From Streptomyces camelliae (GTDB lineage: Bacteria > Actinomycetota > Actinomycetes > Streptomycetales > Streptomycetaceae): a stretch of DNA of 64,000 bases. The stretch is from NCBI RefSeq assembly GCF_027625935.1, contig NZ_CP115300.1, positions 7,502,001-7,566,000 on the forward strand. Reading direction: 5' to 3'. The notes under the pieces are model-generated. The model saw nothing but the letters and a program-made list of their open reading frames with translations. It ran no database searches and had not been told where the DNA came from. The position numbers were made by a program, and so were the translations under genes. Each line of letters begins with the position of its first letter. Positions within the stretch are counted from its first letter, which is position 1. Shown piece after piece: positions 21,285 to 29,767 of the stretch.

Positions 21285-22982
21285 ATGACGTCCACGGTGC
21301 CCAACGCCGTCGAGCACACCGACGGGCAGCAGCCGCCGATCACCATGTTCGGCCCGGACTTCCCCTACGCCTACGACGACTTCCTCGCCCACCCGGCGGG
21401 CCTCGGCCAGATACCCGCGACCGAGCACGGCACGGAGGTCGCGGTCATCGGCGGCGGTCTGTCCGGCATCGTGGCCGCCTACGAGCTGATGAAGATGGGC
21501 CTCAAGCCCGTCGTCTACGAGGCCGACCAGATCGGCGGCCGGCTGCGCACCGTCGGCTTCGAGGGCTGCGACGAGTCCCTCAACTGCGAGCTGGGCGCGA
21601 TGCGCTTCCCGCCGTCCTCCACCGCCCTCCAGCACTACATCGACCTGGTCGGCCTGGAGACCAAGCCCTTCCCCAACCCCCTTGCCGAGGCCACGCCTTC
21701 GACCGTGGTCGACCTCAAGGGCGAGTCGCACTACGCCGAGACCGTCGACGACCTGCCCCAGGTCTACCGGGACGTCGCCGACGCCTGGAACAGGTGTCTC
21801 GAAGAGGGCGCCGACTTCTCGGACATGAACCGCGCCATGCGCGAGCGGGACGTGCCGCGCATCCGCGAGATCTGGGCGAAGCTCGTCGAGAAGCTCGACA
21901 ACCAGACCTTCTACGGCTTCCTCTGCGACTCCGAGGCCTTCAAGTCCTTCCGGCACCGCGAGATCTTCGGCCAGGTCGGCTTCGGCACCGGCGGCTGGGA
22001 CACCGACTTCCCGAACTCCATCCTGGAGATCCTGCGTGTCGTCTACACCGAGGCCGACGACCACCACCGCGGCATCGTCGGCGGCTCCCAGCAGCTGCCG
22101 CTGCGCCTGTGGGAGCGCGAGCCGGAGAAGATCGTCCACTGGCCGTACGGCACCTCGCTGAAGTCCCTGCACATGGGCGGGGAGCCCCGCCCGGCCGTGA
22201 CCCGGCTGCACCGTACCGCCGGCAACCAGATCACGGTGACGGACGCGAACGGCGACATCCGCACCTACCGGGCGGCGATCTTCACCGCCCAGTCCTGGAT
22301 GCTGCTGTCCAAGATCGCCTGCGACGACTCGCTCTTCCCGATCGACCACTGGACCGCCATCGAGCGCACCCACTACATGGAGTCCTCGAAGCTCTTCGTG
22401 CCTGTCGACCGGCCGTTCTGGCTGGACAAGGACGAGGAGACGGGCCGGGACGTCATGTCGATGACGCTCACCGACCGCATGACCCGCGGCACCTACCTGC
22501 TGGACGACGGCCCGGACAAGCCCGCCGTGATCTGCCTGTCCTACACCTGGTGCGACGACAGCCTGAAGTGGCTGCCGCTGTCCGCGAACGAGCGGATGGA
22601 GGTCATGCTGAAGTCGCTCGGTGAGATCTACCCCAAGGTCGACATCCGGAAGCACATCATCGGCAACCCGGTGACCGTCTCCTGGGAGAACGAGCCTTAC
22701 TTCATGGGCGCGTTCAAGGCCAACCTGCCCGGCCACTACCGCTACCAGCGGCGCCTGTTCACCCACTTCATGCAGGACCGGCTGCCCGAGGACAAGCGGG
22801 GCATCTTCCTCGCCGGCGACGACATCTCCTGGACGGCGGGCTGGGCCGAGGGCGCCGTCCAGACCGCGCTGAACGCGGTCTGGGGCGTCATGCACCAGTT
22901 CGGCGGCGAGACCGACCCGGCCAACCCGGGCCCCGGTGACGCCTACGACGAGATCGCCCCTGTGGAGCTGCCCGAGGACTGA
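21285..22982 (+). CDS. Flavin monoamine oxidase family protein
   Basis: 565 residues from ATG 21285. The dinucleotide-binding motif is VIGGGLSGIVAAYELMKMGLKPVVYEAD near residues 52-80, followed by GGRLRT and the ELGAMRFP segment typical of amino acid and amine oxidases. The C-terminal FAD motif is FLAGDDISWTAGWAEGAVQTALNAV. It oxidises an amine or L-amino acid to imine with hydrogen peroxide. No signal peptide is seen. Pairing with the nitrilase suggests the two act in sequence. The substrate cannot be named from sequence; tryptophan- or polyamine-type compounds are candidates. Confidence 0.9.
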   Translation: MTSTVPNAVEHTDGQQPPITMFGPDFPYAYDDFLAHPAGLGQIPATEHGTEVAVIGGGLSGIVAAYELMKMGLKPVVYEADQIGGRLRTVGFEGCDESLNCELGAMRFPPSSTALQHYIDLVGLETKPFPNPLAEATPSTVVDLKGESHYAETVDDLPQVYRDVADAWNRCLEEGADFSDMNRAMRERDVPRIREIWAKLVEKLDNQTFYGFLCDSEAFKSFRHREIFGQVGFGTGGWDTDFPNSILEILRVVYTEADDHHRGIVGGSQQLPLRLWEREPEKIVHWPYGTSLKSLHMGGEPRPAVTRLHRTAGNQITVTDANGDIRTYRAAIFTAQSWMLLSKIACDDSLFPIDHWTAIERTHYMESSKLFVPVDRPFWLDKDEETGRDVMSMTLTDRMTRGTYLLDDGPDKPAVICLSYTWCDDSLKWLPLSANERMEVMLKSLGEIYPKVDIRKHIIGNPVTVSWENEPYFMGAFKANLPGHYRYQRRLFTHFMQDRLPEDKRGIFLAGDDISWTAGWAEGAVQTALNAVWGVMHQFGGETDPANPGPGDAYDEIAPVELPED

Positions 22983-23013
22983 GCAGGAGAGCGAGCATGT
23001 ACCAAGGCGTGGA

Positions 23014-23036
23014 CGGCCGGCCTCAGAATCCGGCCG
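23014..23036. terminator. Hairpin between convergent amine oxidase and LLM genes
   Basis: CGGCCGG (23014-23020) pairs with CCGGCCG (23030-23036) over a 9-nt loop. It includes the stop codon of the minus-strand gene. Confidence 0.45.
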
Positions 23037-23952
23037 CCCGCGCCTTTTCAAACACCTCCGCGGCGGCATCCGTCAGCTCCTGGGCGTCCCGCGCGCTGCC
23101 CTGGAGGTCGATCAGGATCTCGTCCATGCCGAGCTCCGCGAACTCCACGAGGTCCGCCACGATCTGGTCGACACTGCCCTGGAAAGACCTGCGGTCGGCG
23201 CCCTCGTACGCCTTGGCCGTGCGGTCGGTGTTCACCCGCAGCACCGTCCGGATCGGCCGCGTACGGCCCCGCTCCTCGGCCAGCTCCCGCAGCTGCCGCC
23301 ACTGGGCGCCGACCTGCTGCGCGCTGAAGCCCGCCGGCAGCCAGCCGTCGGCGTGGTCGACCAGCCGCCGGAACGCCCGCCGGTTGCCCGCGGCCAGCAG
23401 AACCGGGATCGGCCGGACGGGCTTGGGTCCGACCACGGCGGAGGCGATCTTCGTCAGGGTGCCGTCGTAGACGACCGGATCCGGGCCCCACACCGCCCGG
23501 CACACCTCGATGATCTCGTCCAGCGACTTGCCGCGCTCCTCGAAGGGCCGCACGGAGGAGGCCGCGTACTCGTCCAGGGACCAGCCGGTGCCGAGGCCCG
23601 CGAGCACCCGGCCGCCGCTCGCCGCGTCCAGCGAGGCGAGGGCCTTGGCCAGCTGGAACGGCACGTGCAGCGGTGCCACCAGGACGCTGGAGCCCAGCTC
23701 CGCCCGCTCGGTGGCCGACGCGGCCAGGGTGAGGGTGACCAGCGGGTCCGCCACGTTCCGGTACTGGTCCGGCCAGGGCACGCCGTCCATGCCGTACAGC
23801 CCCTGGGTGGCGGGCTCGGGGAACAGAGCCCGCTCGAAGACCCACAGGCTCGTGTAACCGATCCGCTCGGCGGCGCGGGCCACGTCGGGGACGTCCGTGC
23901 CGAGGGAGTACTGCCGCATCTGGGGAAGACCGAGACCGAGCCGCGTTGCCAT
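23023..23952 (-). CDS. LLM-class (luciferase-like) F420-dependent oxidoreductase
   Basis: 309 residues from ATG 23952 (MATRLGLGLPQMRQYSLGTDVPDVARAAERIGYTSLWVFER). The TIM-barrel pattern of the actinobacterial F420-type family is present: VTLTLAASATERAELGSSVLVAPLHVPFQLAKALASLDAAS, then GRVLAGLGTGWSLDEYAA. F420 rather than FMN is inferred from the Streptomyces context. The substrate is unknown. It converges on the amine oxidase gene with only 40 bp between stops. Confidence 0.9.
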   Translation of the reverse strand: MATRLGLGLPQMRQYSLGTDVPDVARAAERIGYTSLWVFERALFPEPATQGLYGMDGVPWPDQYRNVADPLVTLTLAASATERAELGSSVLVAPLHVPFQLAKALASLDAASGGRVLAGLGTGWSLDEYAASSVRPFEERGKSLDEIIEVCRAVWGPDPVVYDGTLTKIASAVVGPKPVRPIPVLLAAGNRRAFRRLVDHADGWLPAGFSAQQVGAQWRQLRELAEERGRTRPIRTVLRVNTDRTAKAYEGADRRSFQGSVDQIVADLVEFAELGMDEILIDLQGSARDAQELTDAAAEVFEKARAAGF

Positions 23953-24056
23953 GTCCGCTCCTTGTCGATGGGGTGCCGCACGTCAACGTACGGCGCGGAC
24001 ACGGCTCTTCCGGGGCGGCTCGCGTGGGGGTCGGTTTCGGCCAGTCCGGCCCGGGG

Positions 24057-24749
24057 TCAGATCAGTTCGGGGAGCGGGGTGAGGAGCATCCGGCCCGCGA
24101 GCCCCACGGCCGCGTCCAGCCGCTCGGTGAACTCCTCGGCGACCTCGCCGCAGTGGCGCAGCACCCACAGTGCCCGAGCCGCCGCCCAGGCCGCGTCCCG
24201 GGCCCGCTCCAGGCTCCAGGAACCCAGCAGATGGGTGAGCGGATCGGCGAGCTGGAGCAGGTCGGGGCCCGGCATCAGATCCTCGCGGATGCGCTCCTCC
24301 AGCGATACGAGGATCTCGCCCACACGGTCGAACTCGTCCTCCAGATCGGCCGGTTCGCAGCCGAGCGTGCGGCAGGTGTCCACCACGGCGAGCGCCAGGT
24401 CGTGCCCGACGTGCGCGTTGATGCCCGCCAGCGCGAACTGCAGCGGCCGTACCCCGGGATGGCGGCGGAGCTGGAAGAGAGGGCGCCAGCAGGCGGGTGG
24501 ACGGCGGTCCGCCACGCTCGCATCGACCGCCGCCAGATAGCGCTCCGCGAACCGCACGTCCAGCGCGGTCGCCGCCCGCGGGTCCGGGAACTCCCCGCCG
24601 TCCAGACGCCGGTCGACCTCCTCGGTCACGGCGAGATAGACGCGGTTGAACACGGCGACCCCGTCGCGCTCGGGCAGGGCCGCGCCGATCGCGCGCATCC
24701 GGGCGACCACCGCGTCGACGGGAGTGGTGAAGCGTTCCAACTGCGCCAT
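24057..24749 (-). CDS. DUF5995-family protein
   Basis: 230 residues from ATG 24749 (MAQLERFTTPVDAVVARMRAIGAALPERDGVAVFNRVYLAVTEEV). The conserved centre RFAERYLAAVDA ... PLFQLRRHPGVRPLQFALAGINAHVGHDLALAVVDTC matches what I remember of DUF5995, an actinobacterial family of helical proteins. The His and Asp in GINAHVGHDLA are conserved in the family and could bind metal. No function is known. It lies between the LLM gene and the uracil-type permease, all on the minus strand, but with 100-170 bp gaps. Confidence 0.8.
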   Translation of the reverse strand: MAQLERFTTPVDAVVARMRAIGAALPERDGVAVFNRVYLAVTEEVDRRLDGGEFPDPRAATALDVRFAERYLAAVDASVADRRPPACWRPLFQLRRHPGVRPLQFALAGINAHVGHDLALAVVDTCRTLGCEPADLEDEFDRVGEILVSLEERIREDLMPGPDLLQLADPLTHLLGSWSLERARDAAWAAARALWVLRHCGEVAEEFTERLDAAVGLAGRMLLTPLPELI

Positions 24750-24922
24750 GGGGGAAGGGTCCCAGCCCCGGGCCGCCCGGCGCGCCGACCGGCCCGTCGC
24801 TTCGCCGGAACGGGGGAACGCGAGGACATGTCCGTGGGGTGAGGGGGAGAACGCCCGCGGCGCCGACCGCTGCGAACCGGGAGCAGGACCTGATCGCGCG
24901 CGTCCCTCGCCCCGGCGTGCGC

Positions 24923-26314
24923 CTACGACTTGGTGTGCGGCTCCTCGGCGTCGTAGCTGGAGGTGCCCTCGTCCAGCAGCGGTTGCTGCTGCTTCAGGTG
25001 GGCCGGGGCGAAGGCGCGCAGGGCGTGGTAGCCGGTGATGACGACCAGGGTGCCGAGGGCGATGCCGCTGAGCGAGAAGGTGTCGGTGAACTTCATGCTG
25101 ACGTTGCCGACGCCGATGATGATGCCCGCGGCGGCCGGCACCAGGTTCAGCGGGTTGCGCAGGTCCACCTTGGCGTGCAGCCAGATCTGGGCGCCGAGCA
25201 GGCCGATCATGCCGTAGAGGATCACGGTGATGCCGCCGAGGACACCGCCCGGGATCGCGGCCACGACGGCGCCGAACTTCGGGCAGATGCCGAAGAGCAG
25301 GGCGAAGCCGGCGGCGGCCCAGTATGCGGCGGTGGAGTAGACGCGGGTGGCGGCCATCACGCCGATGTTCTCGGAGTAGGTGGTGTTCGGCGGGCCGCCG
25401 ACGGCCGTGGACAGCATGGAGCCGATGCCGTCGGCCGAGATCGCCGTGCCGAGCTTGTCGTCCAGCGGGTCGCCGGTCATCTCGCCGACCGCCTTGACAT
25501 GGCCCGCGTTCTCCGCGACCAGGGCGATGACGACCGGCAGCGCGACCAGGATCGCCGACCACTGGAAGGACGGCCCGTGGAAGTGCGGCAGGCCGATCCA
25601 GTCGGCCTTGGAGACGCCGGAGAGGTCCAGGCGCCAGTGGTCGGTGACCTTGCCGCCCGGGCCCATGGAGTGGATCTTGCCGAAGATCCGGTCGAACGCC
25701 CAGGAGATGCCGTACCCGAAGACCAGACCGAGGAAGATGGCGATACGGGACCAGAAACCACGCAGACAGACGACCGCCAGGCCGGTGAAGAGCATCACCA
25801 GCAGGGCCGTCCACTGGTCCTGCGGCCAGTAGGTGGAGGCGGTCACCGGGGCGAGGTTGAAGCCGATCAGCATCACGACCGCGCCGGTGACGATCGGCGG
25901 CATGGCCGCGTGGATGATCCGCGCCCCGAAGCGCTGCACCGCGAGCCCCACCAGGAACAGCACCACGCCGACGATGAACACCGCGCCGGTCACCGTGGCG
26001 CTCGTACCGCCCTGGGCGCGGATGACGGCGGCCACGCCGACGAAGGACAGGGAGCAGCCGAGGTAGCTCGGGACCCGGCCGCGGGTGGCGAGCAGGAAGA
26101 TCACGGTCGCCACGCCCGACATCATGATCGCCAGGTTCGGGTCCAGGCCCATGAGCACGGGGGCCACGAAGGAGGCGCCGAACATCGCGACCACGTGCTG
26201 GGCGCCCAGGCCCACGGTACGGGGCCAGGAGAGCCGTTCGTCGGGGCGTACCACCGCTCCGGGCGCGGGCGTGCGCCCGTCACCGTGCAGTTTCCAGCGC
26301 ACGCCGAGATCCAT
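24923..26314 (-). CDS. NCS2-family uracil/xanthine permease
   Basis: 463 residues from ATG 26314 (MDLGVRWKLHGDGRT); an upstream extension to 26359 lacks support. About fourteen membrane spans are predicted. Family motifs are LGAQHVVAMFGASFVAPVLMGLDPNLAIMMSGVATVIFLL at the N-terminus and, in the middle, VALVAENAGHVKAVGEMTGDPLDDKLGTAISADGIGSMLSTAVGGPPNTTYSENIG, which holds the substrate-contact Glu and the QH-like motif of UraA. It imports uracil or a related nucleobase with protons. It is divergent from the thioesterase gene. Confidence 0.93.
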   Translation of the reverse strand: MDLGVRWKLHGDGRTPAPGAVVRPDERLSWPRTVGLGAQHVVAMFGASFVAPVLMGLDPNLAIMMSGVATVIFLLATRGRVPSYLGCSLSFVGVAAVIRAQGGTSATVTGAVFIVGVVLFLVGLAVQRFGARIIHAAMPPIVTGAVVMLIGFNLAPVTASTYWPQDQWTALLVMLFTGLAVVCLRGFWSRIAIFLGLVFGYGISWAFDRIFGKIHSMGPGGKVTDHWRLDLSGVSKADWIGLPHFHGPSFQWSAILVALPVVIALVAENAGHVKAVGEMTGDPLDDKLGTAISADGIGSMLSTAVGGPPNTTYSENIGVMAATRVYSTAAYWAAAGFALLFGICPKFGAVVAAIPGGVLGGITVILYGMIGLLGAQIWLHAKVDLRNPLNLVPAAAGIIIGVGNVSMKFTDTFSLSGIALGTLVVITGYHALRAFAPAHLKQQQPLLDEGTSSYDAEEPHTKS

Positions 26315-26401
26315 GGTGGGGTTTCGCTTTCTTACGTACATGAAGACGGTCTGCACCATTGTCGCGGGTGGCTGACCTGGGGGCCTCCAGCCCCAGGCTC
26401 C

Positions 26402-26418
26402 TGAGCGGTCGCTTAGTA
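26402..26418 (+). promoter_or_regulatory. Operator-like dyad overlapping the thioesterase promoter
   Basis: TGAGCGGTCGCTTA (26402-26415) is a near-perfect dyad that runs into the -10-like TAGTAT (26414-26419 region). An 11-of-14 match, TAAGCGGTCGTTAA, lies before the acyl-CoA dehydrogenase at 47746. TetR-type repressors use sites of this form. Confidence 0.55.
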
Positions 26419-26456
26419 TGGGACTGTCTCAGCAACGATGTTCAGGAGCCCCTCCC

Positions 26457-26915
26457 GTGACCGCCGAAGCCTCGATCGCCCCCGCCGTCTCCTACGGTCG
26501 GCTGATCCCCGTCACCGTCCACTTCGACGACCTCGACGCGCTCGGCCTCCTGCACAACGCCCGCTACCCCGTGCTGGTCGAGCGCGCCTGGACCGAGCTG
26601 TGGAGCGCGCACGGCGTCCGCTTCGACGGCGACTGGCACGCGGCCGGCGACGCCTGCAACGCCGTACGCGAGCTGCGCGTCAGCTACGAGGCACCGGTGA
26701 CCAGCCCCGGCACCTACGCCGTCCACCTCTGGCTGGAACGGCTCGGCACCACCGGCCTGACCTACGGCTTCCGGTTCTGCTCGGCGGACGGGACGCGGAC
26801 CTACGCCCGGGGCACCCGGGTGTTGGTCCGGCTCGACGCCACGACCATGCGGCCGGCGCCCTGGTCGGAGGCCTTCCGCGCCGTCGGCCGGGAGCTGCTG
26901 CGCCCCGCCGGCTGA
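26457..26915 (+). CDS. Acyl-CoA thioesterase (4-hydroxybenzoyl-CoA thioesterase/hotdog type)
   Basis: 152 residues from GTG 26457, with AGGAG at 26444-26448. The hotdog motif with the catalytic Asp is VHFDDLDALGLLHNARYPVLVERAWTEL. The rest follows the family pattern (ELRVSYEAPVTSPGTYAVHLWLERLGTTGLTYGFRF). It hydrolyses acyl-CoA thioesters in the cytoplasm; chain preference is unknown. It ends 6 bp from the convergent MFS gene. The TetR-like operator over its promoter suggests control by acyl-CoA or a related signal. Confidence 0.88.
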   Translation: MTAEASIAPAVSYGRLIPVTVHFDDLDALGLLHNARYPVLVERAWTELWSAHGVRFDGDWHAAGDACNAVRELRVSYEAPVTSPGTYAVHLWLERLGTTGLTYGFRFCSADGTRTYARGTRVLVRLDATTMRPAPWSEAFRAVGRELLRPAG

Positions 26916-26921
26916 CCTGCC

Positions 26922-28136
26922 TCAGGGGCGCGGGTCGGGAACGGCGGCCGGCCGCGGGCTGCTCTCCGTGCGGCCGCCGCGCTCGGCGCTGCGCAGCACC
27001 CCCGCGAACACCGCGAGCCCGCATGCCAGCGCCGTCACCACGCCGAACGACACCACCAGGCTGGTCGCCTGGGCCACCCCGCCGATCAGACTCGGCGCGA
27101 TCAGCCCCGAGGTGTAGGTGATCGTCGCCACGCCCGCGATGGCCTGGCTGGGATTCGGGCCCGCGTGCCCGGCCGCCGCGAAGCACAGCGGTACGACCAC
27201 CGCGATGCCGAGCCCCATCAGCCCGAACCCCGCCATCGCCACCGCCGGCTGCCCGGTGAGGACGATCAGCAGACCGCCCAGCACGGCCAACACCCCGCCG
27301 GCCCGGACGGTACGGACCGCGCCGTAACGGTTCACCACCGCGTCCCCGGCGATCCGGGCCACCGCCATGGTCAGCATGAAGCCCGTCGTGCAGGCCGCCG
27401 CCACCGCGGCCGAGCTGTCCAGCCGGTCCCGCAGGAACACCGCCGACCAGTCCAGGCTCGCGCCCTCCGCGAACACCGCGCAGAAGCCGACGGTGCCGAT
27501 CAGCAGCGCCGAGCGCGGCGGCAGCGCGTACCGGGGCGGCGGCTCCTCGTCCTCGGCGGGCTGGAGGTCCAGCACCCAGGAACAGGCCGCCGGCCCGAGG
27601 ACGGTGAGCACGGCCGAGGCGATCAGGAAGTGCACGCGGGCGTCCGCGCCCAGATGCGCGGCCAGCGTGCCGGCCGCCGAACCGGTCAGCGCGCCCGCGC
27701 TCCACATGCCGTGCAGCCCCGACATGATCGACTTGCCCAGCAGCCGCTCGACCTCGACGCCGAGCGCGTTCATCGCGACGTCGGCCATGCCCGCGCTCGC
27801 GCCGTAGGTGAACATCGCCAGGCACAGGGTGTACAGGTTCGGCGCCAGCGGTGGCAGGACCAGCGACAGCGTCCACAGCGCGAGCAGCCCGCGCAGCGCC
27901 GTACGGCTGCCGAAGCGGTGGCTGATCCGGCCCGCGAGCGGCATCGCGCACGAGGCACCGAAGGCCGTGAACGCCAGCGCGAAGCCCAACTGGCCCGCGC
28001 CGAGCGAGGCATGGTCCTGGACCCACGGCACCCGGGTGGCGAAGGAGCCGGTCACGGCGCCGTGCACGGCGAACACGGCCGCCACGGCGTACCGGGCGCG
28101 CCGCACCTCGCCGGGCGCGTATCCCACGTCACTCAT
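26922..28136 (-). CDS. MFS transporter
   Basis: 404 residues from ATG 28136. Twelve hydrophobic spans are visible and the loop-2 motif appears as MPLAGRISHRFGSRTALRG. The second half holds RIAGDAVVNRYGAVRTVRAGG, the mirrored motif. It resembles the sugar-type MFS proteins related to YbjJ/FucP. It is divergent from a ROK regulator with a nested inverted repeat between them, so sugar- or sugar-derivative-dependent regulation is likely. The transported compound and direction are not evident. Confidence 0.9.
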   Translation of the reverse strand: MSDVGYAPGEVRRARYAVAAVFAVHGAVTGSFATRVPWVQDHASLGAGQLGFALAFTAFGASCAMPLAGRISHRFGSRTALRGLLALWTLSLVLPPLAPNLYTLCLAMFTYGASAGMADVAMNALGVEVERLLGKSIMSGLHGMWSAGALTGSAAGTLAAHLGADARVHFLIASAVLTVLGPAACSWVLDLQPAEDEEPPPRYALPPRSALLIGTVGFCAVFAEGASLDWSAVFLRDRLDSSAAVAAACTTGFMLTMAVARIAGDAVVNRYGAVRTVRAGGVLAVLGGLLIVLTGQPAVAMAGFGLMGLGIAVVVPLCFAAAGHAGPNPSQAIAGVATITYTSGLIAPSLIGGVAQATSLVVSFGVVTALACGLAVFAGVLRSAERGGRTESSPRPAAVPDPRP

Positions 28137-28174
28137 GTTCCAGCCCCTCCCCACAGGTCGCCCTGCCGGCACGC

Positions 28175-28222
28175 GCCGTAAACTATCAGGGACCCTGCCT
28201 GATAGATAGACGGTTTTACGGC
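28175..28222 (+). promoter_or_regulatory. Nested inverted repeats between MFS and ROK genes
   Basis: Inner dyad CTATCAGG (28183-28190) and CCTGATAG (28198-28205) have a 7-bp spacer. Outer dyad GCCGTAAA (28175-28182) and TTTACGGC (28215-28222) flank them. This is the AT-richest part of the divergent spacer and a strong ROK-operator candidate. Confidence 0.7.
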
Positions 28223-28292
28223 CGCAGCCCGAGGGCGGGGGCTCCGAGGCGGGGGCGAGGGGGACGCCCGCCGATCTGGGAGGATTCCCGTC

Positions 28293-29693
28293 ATGCCCGC
28301 ATCACCCAGCACCGCCCGGGCCATCAACGACCGGCTCGCCCTGCGGCTGCTCCAGCAGGAAGGCCCGCTGACGGCAGGGCAGTTGAAGCAGCTGACGGGT
28401 CTGTCCCGGCCGACGGTCGCCGATCTCGTGGAACGGCTCACCGCCGCCGGGCTGATCACCGTGGTCGGCGAGTCCGGCGAGCAGCGCCGCGGTCCGAACG
28501 CCCGGCTGTACGGCATCGTCGCCGACCGCGCCCACCTGGCCGCGCTCGACGTCCGCACCGAGGGCGTCTTCGTGCTGGTGTCGGACCTGGTCGGGCGGGT
28601 GCTCGCCGAGGCGTCCGTGCCGATCGGCGGGGACACCGGGACCGGGCCGGCCGTGGAACAGGCGGTGGCGGCGGTGGAGCGCACCGCCAAGGAGGCGGGC
28701 GCGGACCGGCTGCACACCGTCGGCATTGGCGCGCCGGGCCTCATCGACCCCGCCACCGGCGACCTGCGCGACTCCGGGGGACTGCCCGAGTGGCACCGCA
28801 GCCTGTCGACCGCCTTGCAGCAACGGCTGCCCGAGGCCCGCGTCACGGTGGAGAACGAGACCAACCTGGCGGCCGTGGCGGAGCAACGCGAGGGCGCCGC
28901 CCGGGACCGGGACACCTTCGTCCTGCTCTGGCTCGGCCATGGCGTCGGCGCGGCGGTCGTCCTCGACGGCACGTTGCGCCGCGGTGCCTCGGGCGGCACC
29001 GGCGAGATCGGCTTCCTGCCGGTGCCGGGCACCGACTCCCTGCCCTCGGCGAAGGACTGCGCCGGCGGCTTCCACTCCCTGACCGGTGCGGCGGCGATCG
29101 GCGCCCTGGCAGCGGACCACGGGCTGCCGGTCCCGGCCATGATGGACGGACCGGCGGCGGCGGCGGTCGTGCGGGGGGCCGTGACGGCGGTGCAGCAGGC
29201 GCTGGGGGAGCGGGGCGCGGCGGAGGGGGTGCTGGGGGAGCGGGATACGGCAGAGGGGGTGCTGGGGGAGCGGGGCGCGGCGGAAAAGGCGCCGGGGGAA
29301 CGGGGCGCGGCGAAGGAGGCGGCTCACGCGGGCGAAGCCTCCGGCCCGTCTCCGGCCGCCCCCGCCCCCGTCGGAACCGTCCCCGCCGGAACCGTCCCCG
29401 CCGATCACCCCGCCGGCCGCTTCCTCCACGCCCTCGCCGAGCGGATCGCGGTCGGAGCCGCCTCCGTCGTGGCCGTCCTCGACCCCGGCTGTGTGGTGCT
29501 CGGCGGCGAGGCCGGACAGGCCGGCGGCCCGGTGCTCGCGAGTCTCGTGCAGGAACGGCTGCGCCGGATGTCCCCGCTGCGCACGGAGGTCCGCGCCGGC
29601 ACCCTCGGCGGCGCGGCCGTCCTGCGCGGCGCCCTTCTGACAGCCAGGGACCGCGCCCAGGACGAAATCTTCGCCCCCGCGGACCGCACCTGA
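28293..29693 (+). CDS. ROK-family transcriptional regulator
   Basis: 466 residues from ATG 28293. Residues 10-65 are a winged HTH (NDRLALRLLQQEGPLTAGQLKQLTGLSRPTVADLVERLTAAGLI). The ROK sugar-kinase-like domain follows (HTVGIGAPGLIDPATGDLRDSGGLPEWH; VENETNLAAVAEQREGAA; LLWLGHGVGAAVVLDGTLRRGASGGTGEIGFLPV). The usual ROK zinc-binding CxCGxxGC motif is not present, as in several actinobacterial members. Residues about 304-375 are a low-complexity insert including four 10-residue repeats, making the protein longer than most. It probably regulates the divergent MFS gene. Confidence 0.9.
   Translation: MPASPSTARAINDRLALRLLQQEGPLTAGQLKQLTGLSRPTVADLVERLTAAGLITVVGESGEQRRGPNARLYGIVADRAHLAALDVRTEGVFVLVSDLVGRVLAEASVPIGGDTGTGPAVEQAVAAVERTAKEAGADRLHTVGIGAPGLIDPATGDLRDSGGLPEWHRSLSTALQQRLPEARVTVENETNLAAVAEQREGAARDRDTFVLLWLGHGVGAAVVLDGTLRRGASGGTGEIGFLPVPGTDSLPSAKDCAGGFHSLTGAAAIGALAADHGLPVPAMMDGPAAAAVVRGAVTAVQQALGERGAAEGVLGERDTAEGVLGERGAAEKAPGERGAAKEAAHAGEASGPSPAAPAPVGTVPAGTVPADHPAGRFLHALAERIAVGAASVVAVLDPGCVVLGGEAGQAGGPVLASLVQERLRRMSPLRTEVRAGTLGGAAVLRGALLTARDRAQDEIFAPADRT
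29202..29321 (+). repeat. Four 30-bp tandem repeats inside the ROK gene
   Basis: Unit of 10 codons, consensus LGERGAAEGV (residues 304-343); copies two to four diverge slightly (LGERDTAEGV, LGERGAAEKA, PGERGAAKEA). The repeats keep frame and lengthen a surface loop of the ROK domain. Confidence 0.85.
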
Positions 29694-29767
29694 CCACCCA
29701 CCGGACACCCCGTCCGCTCACGCCCCGGGGTCAGCCTCACCGGCCCGTCCGCCCCGCCTTCCTCCCG

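Noticed and set aside
22997..23470. Open frame on the plus strand after the amine oxidase with a good ribosome site at 22985
   Set aside because: It is almost entirely antisense to the well-supported LLM oxidoreductase, and its composition is that of a shadow frame.
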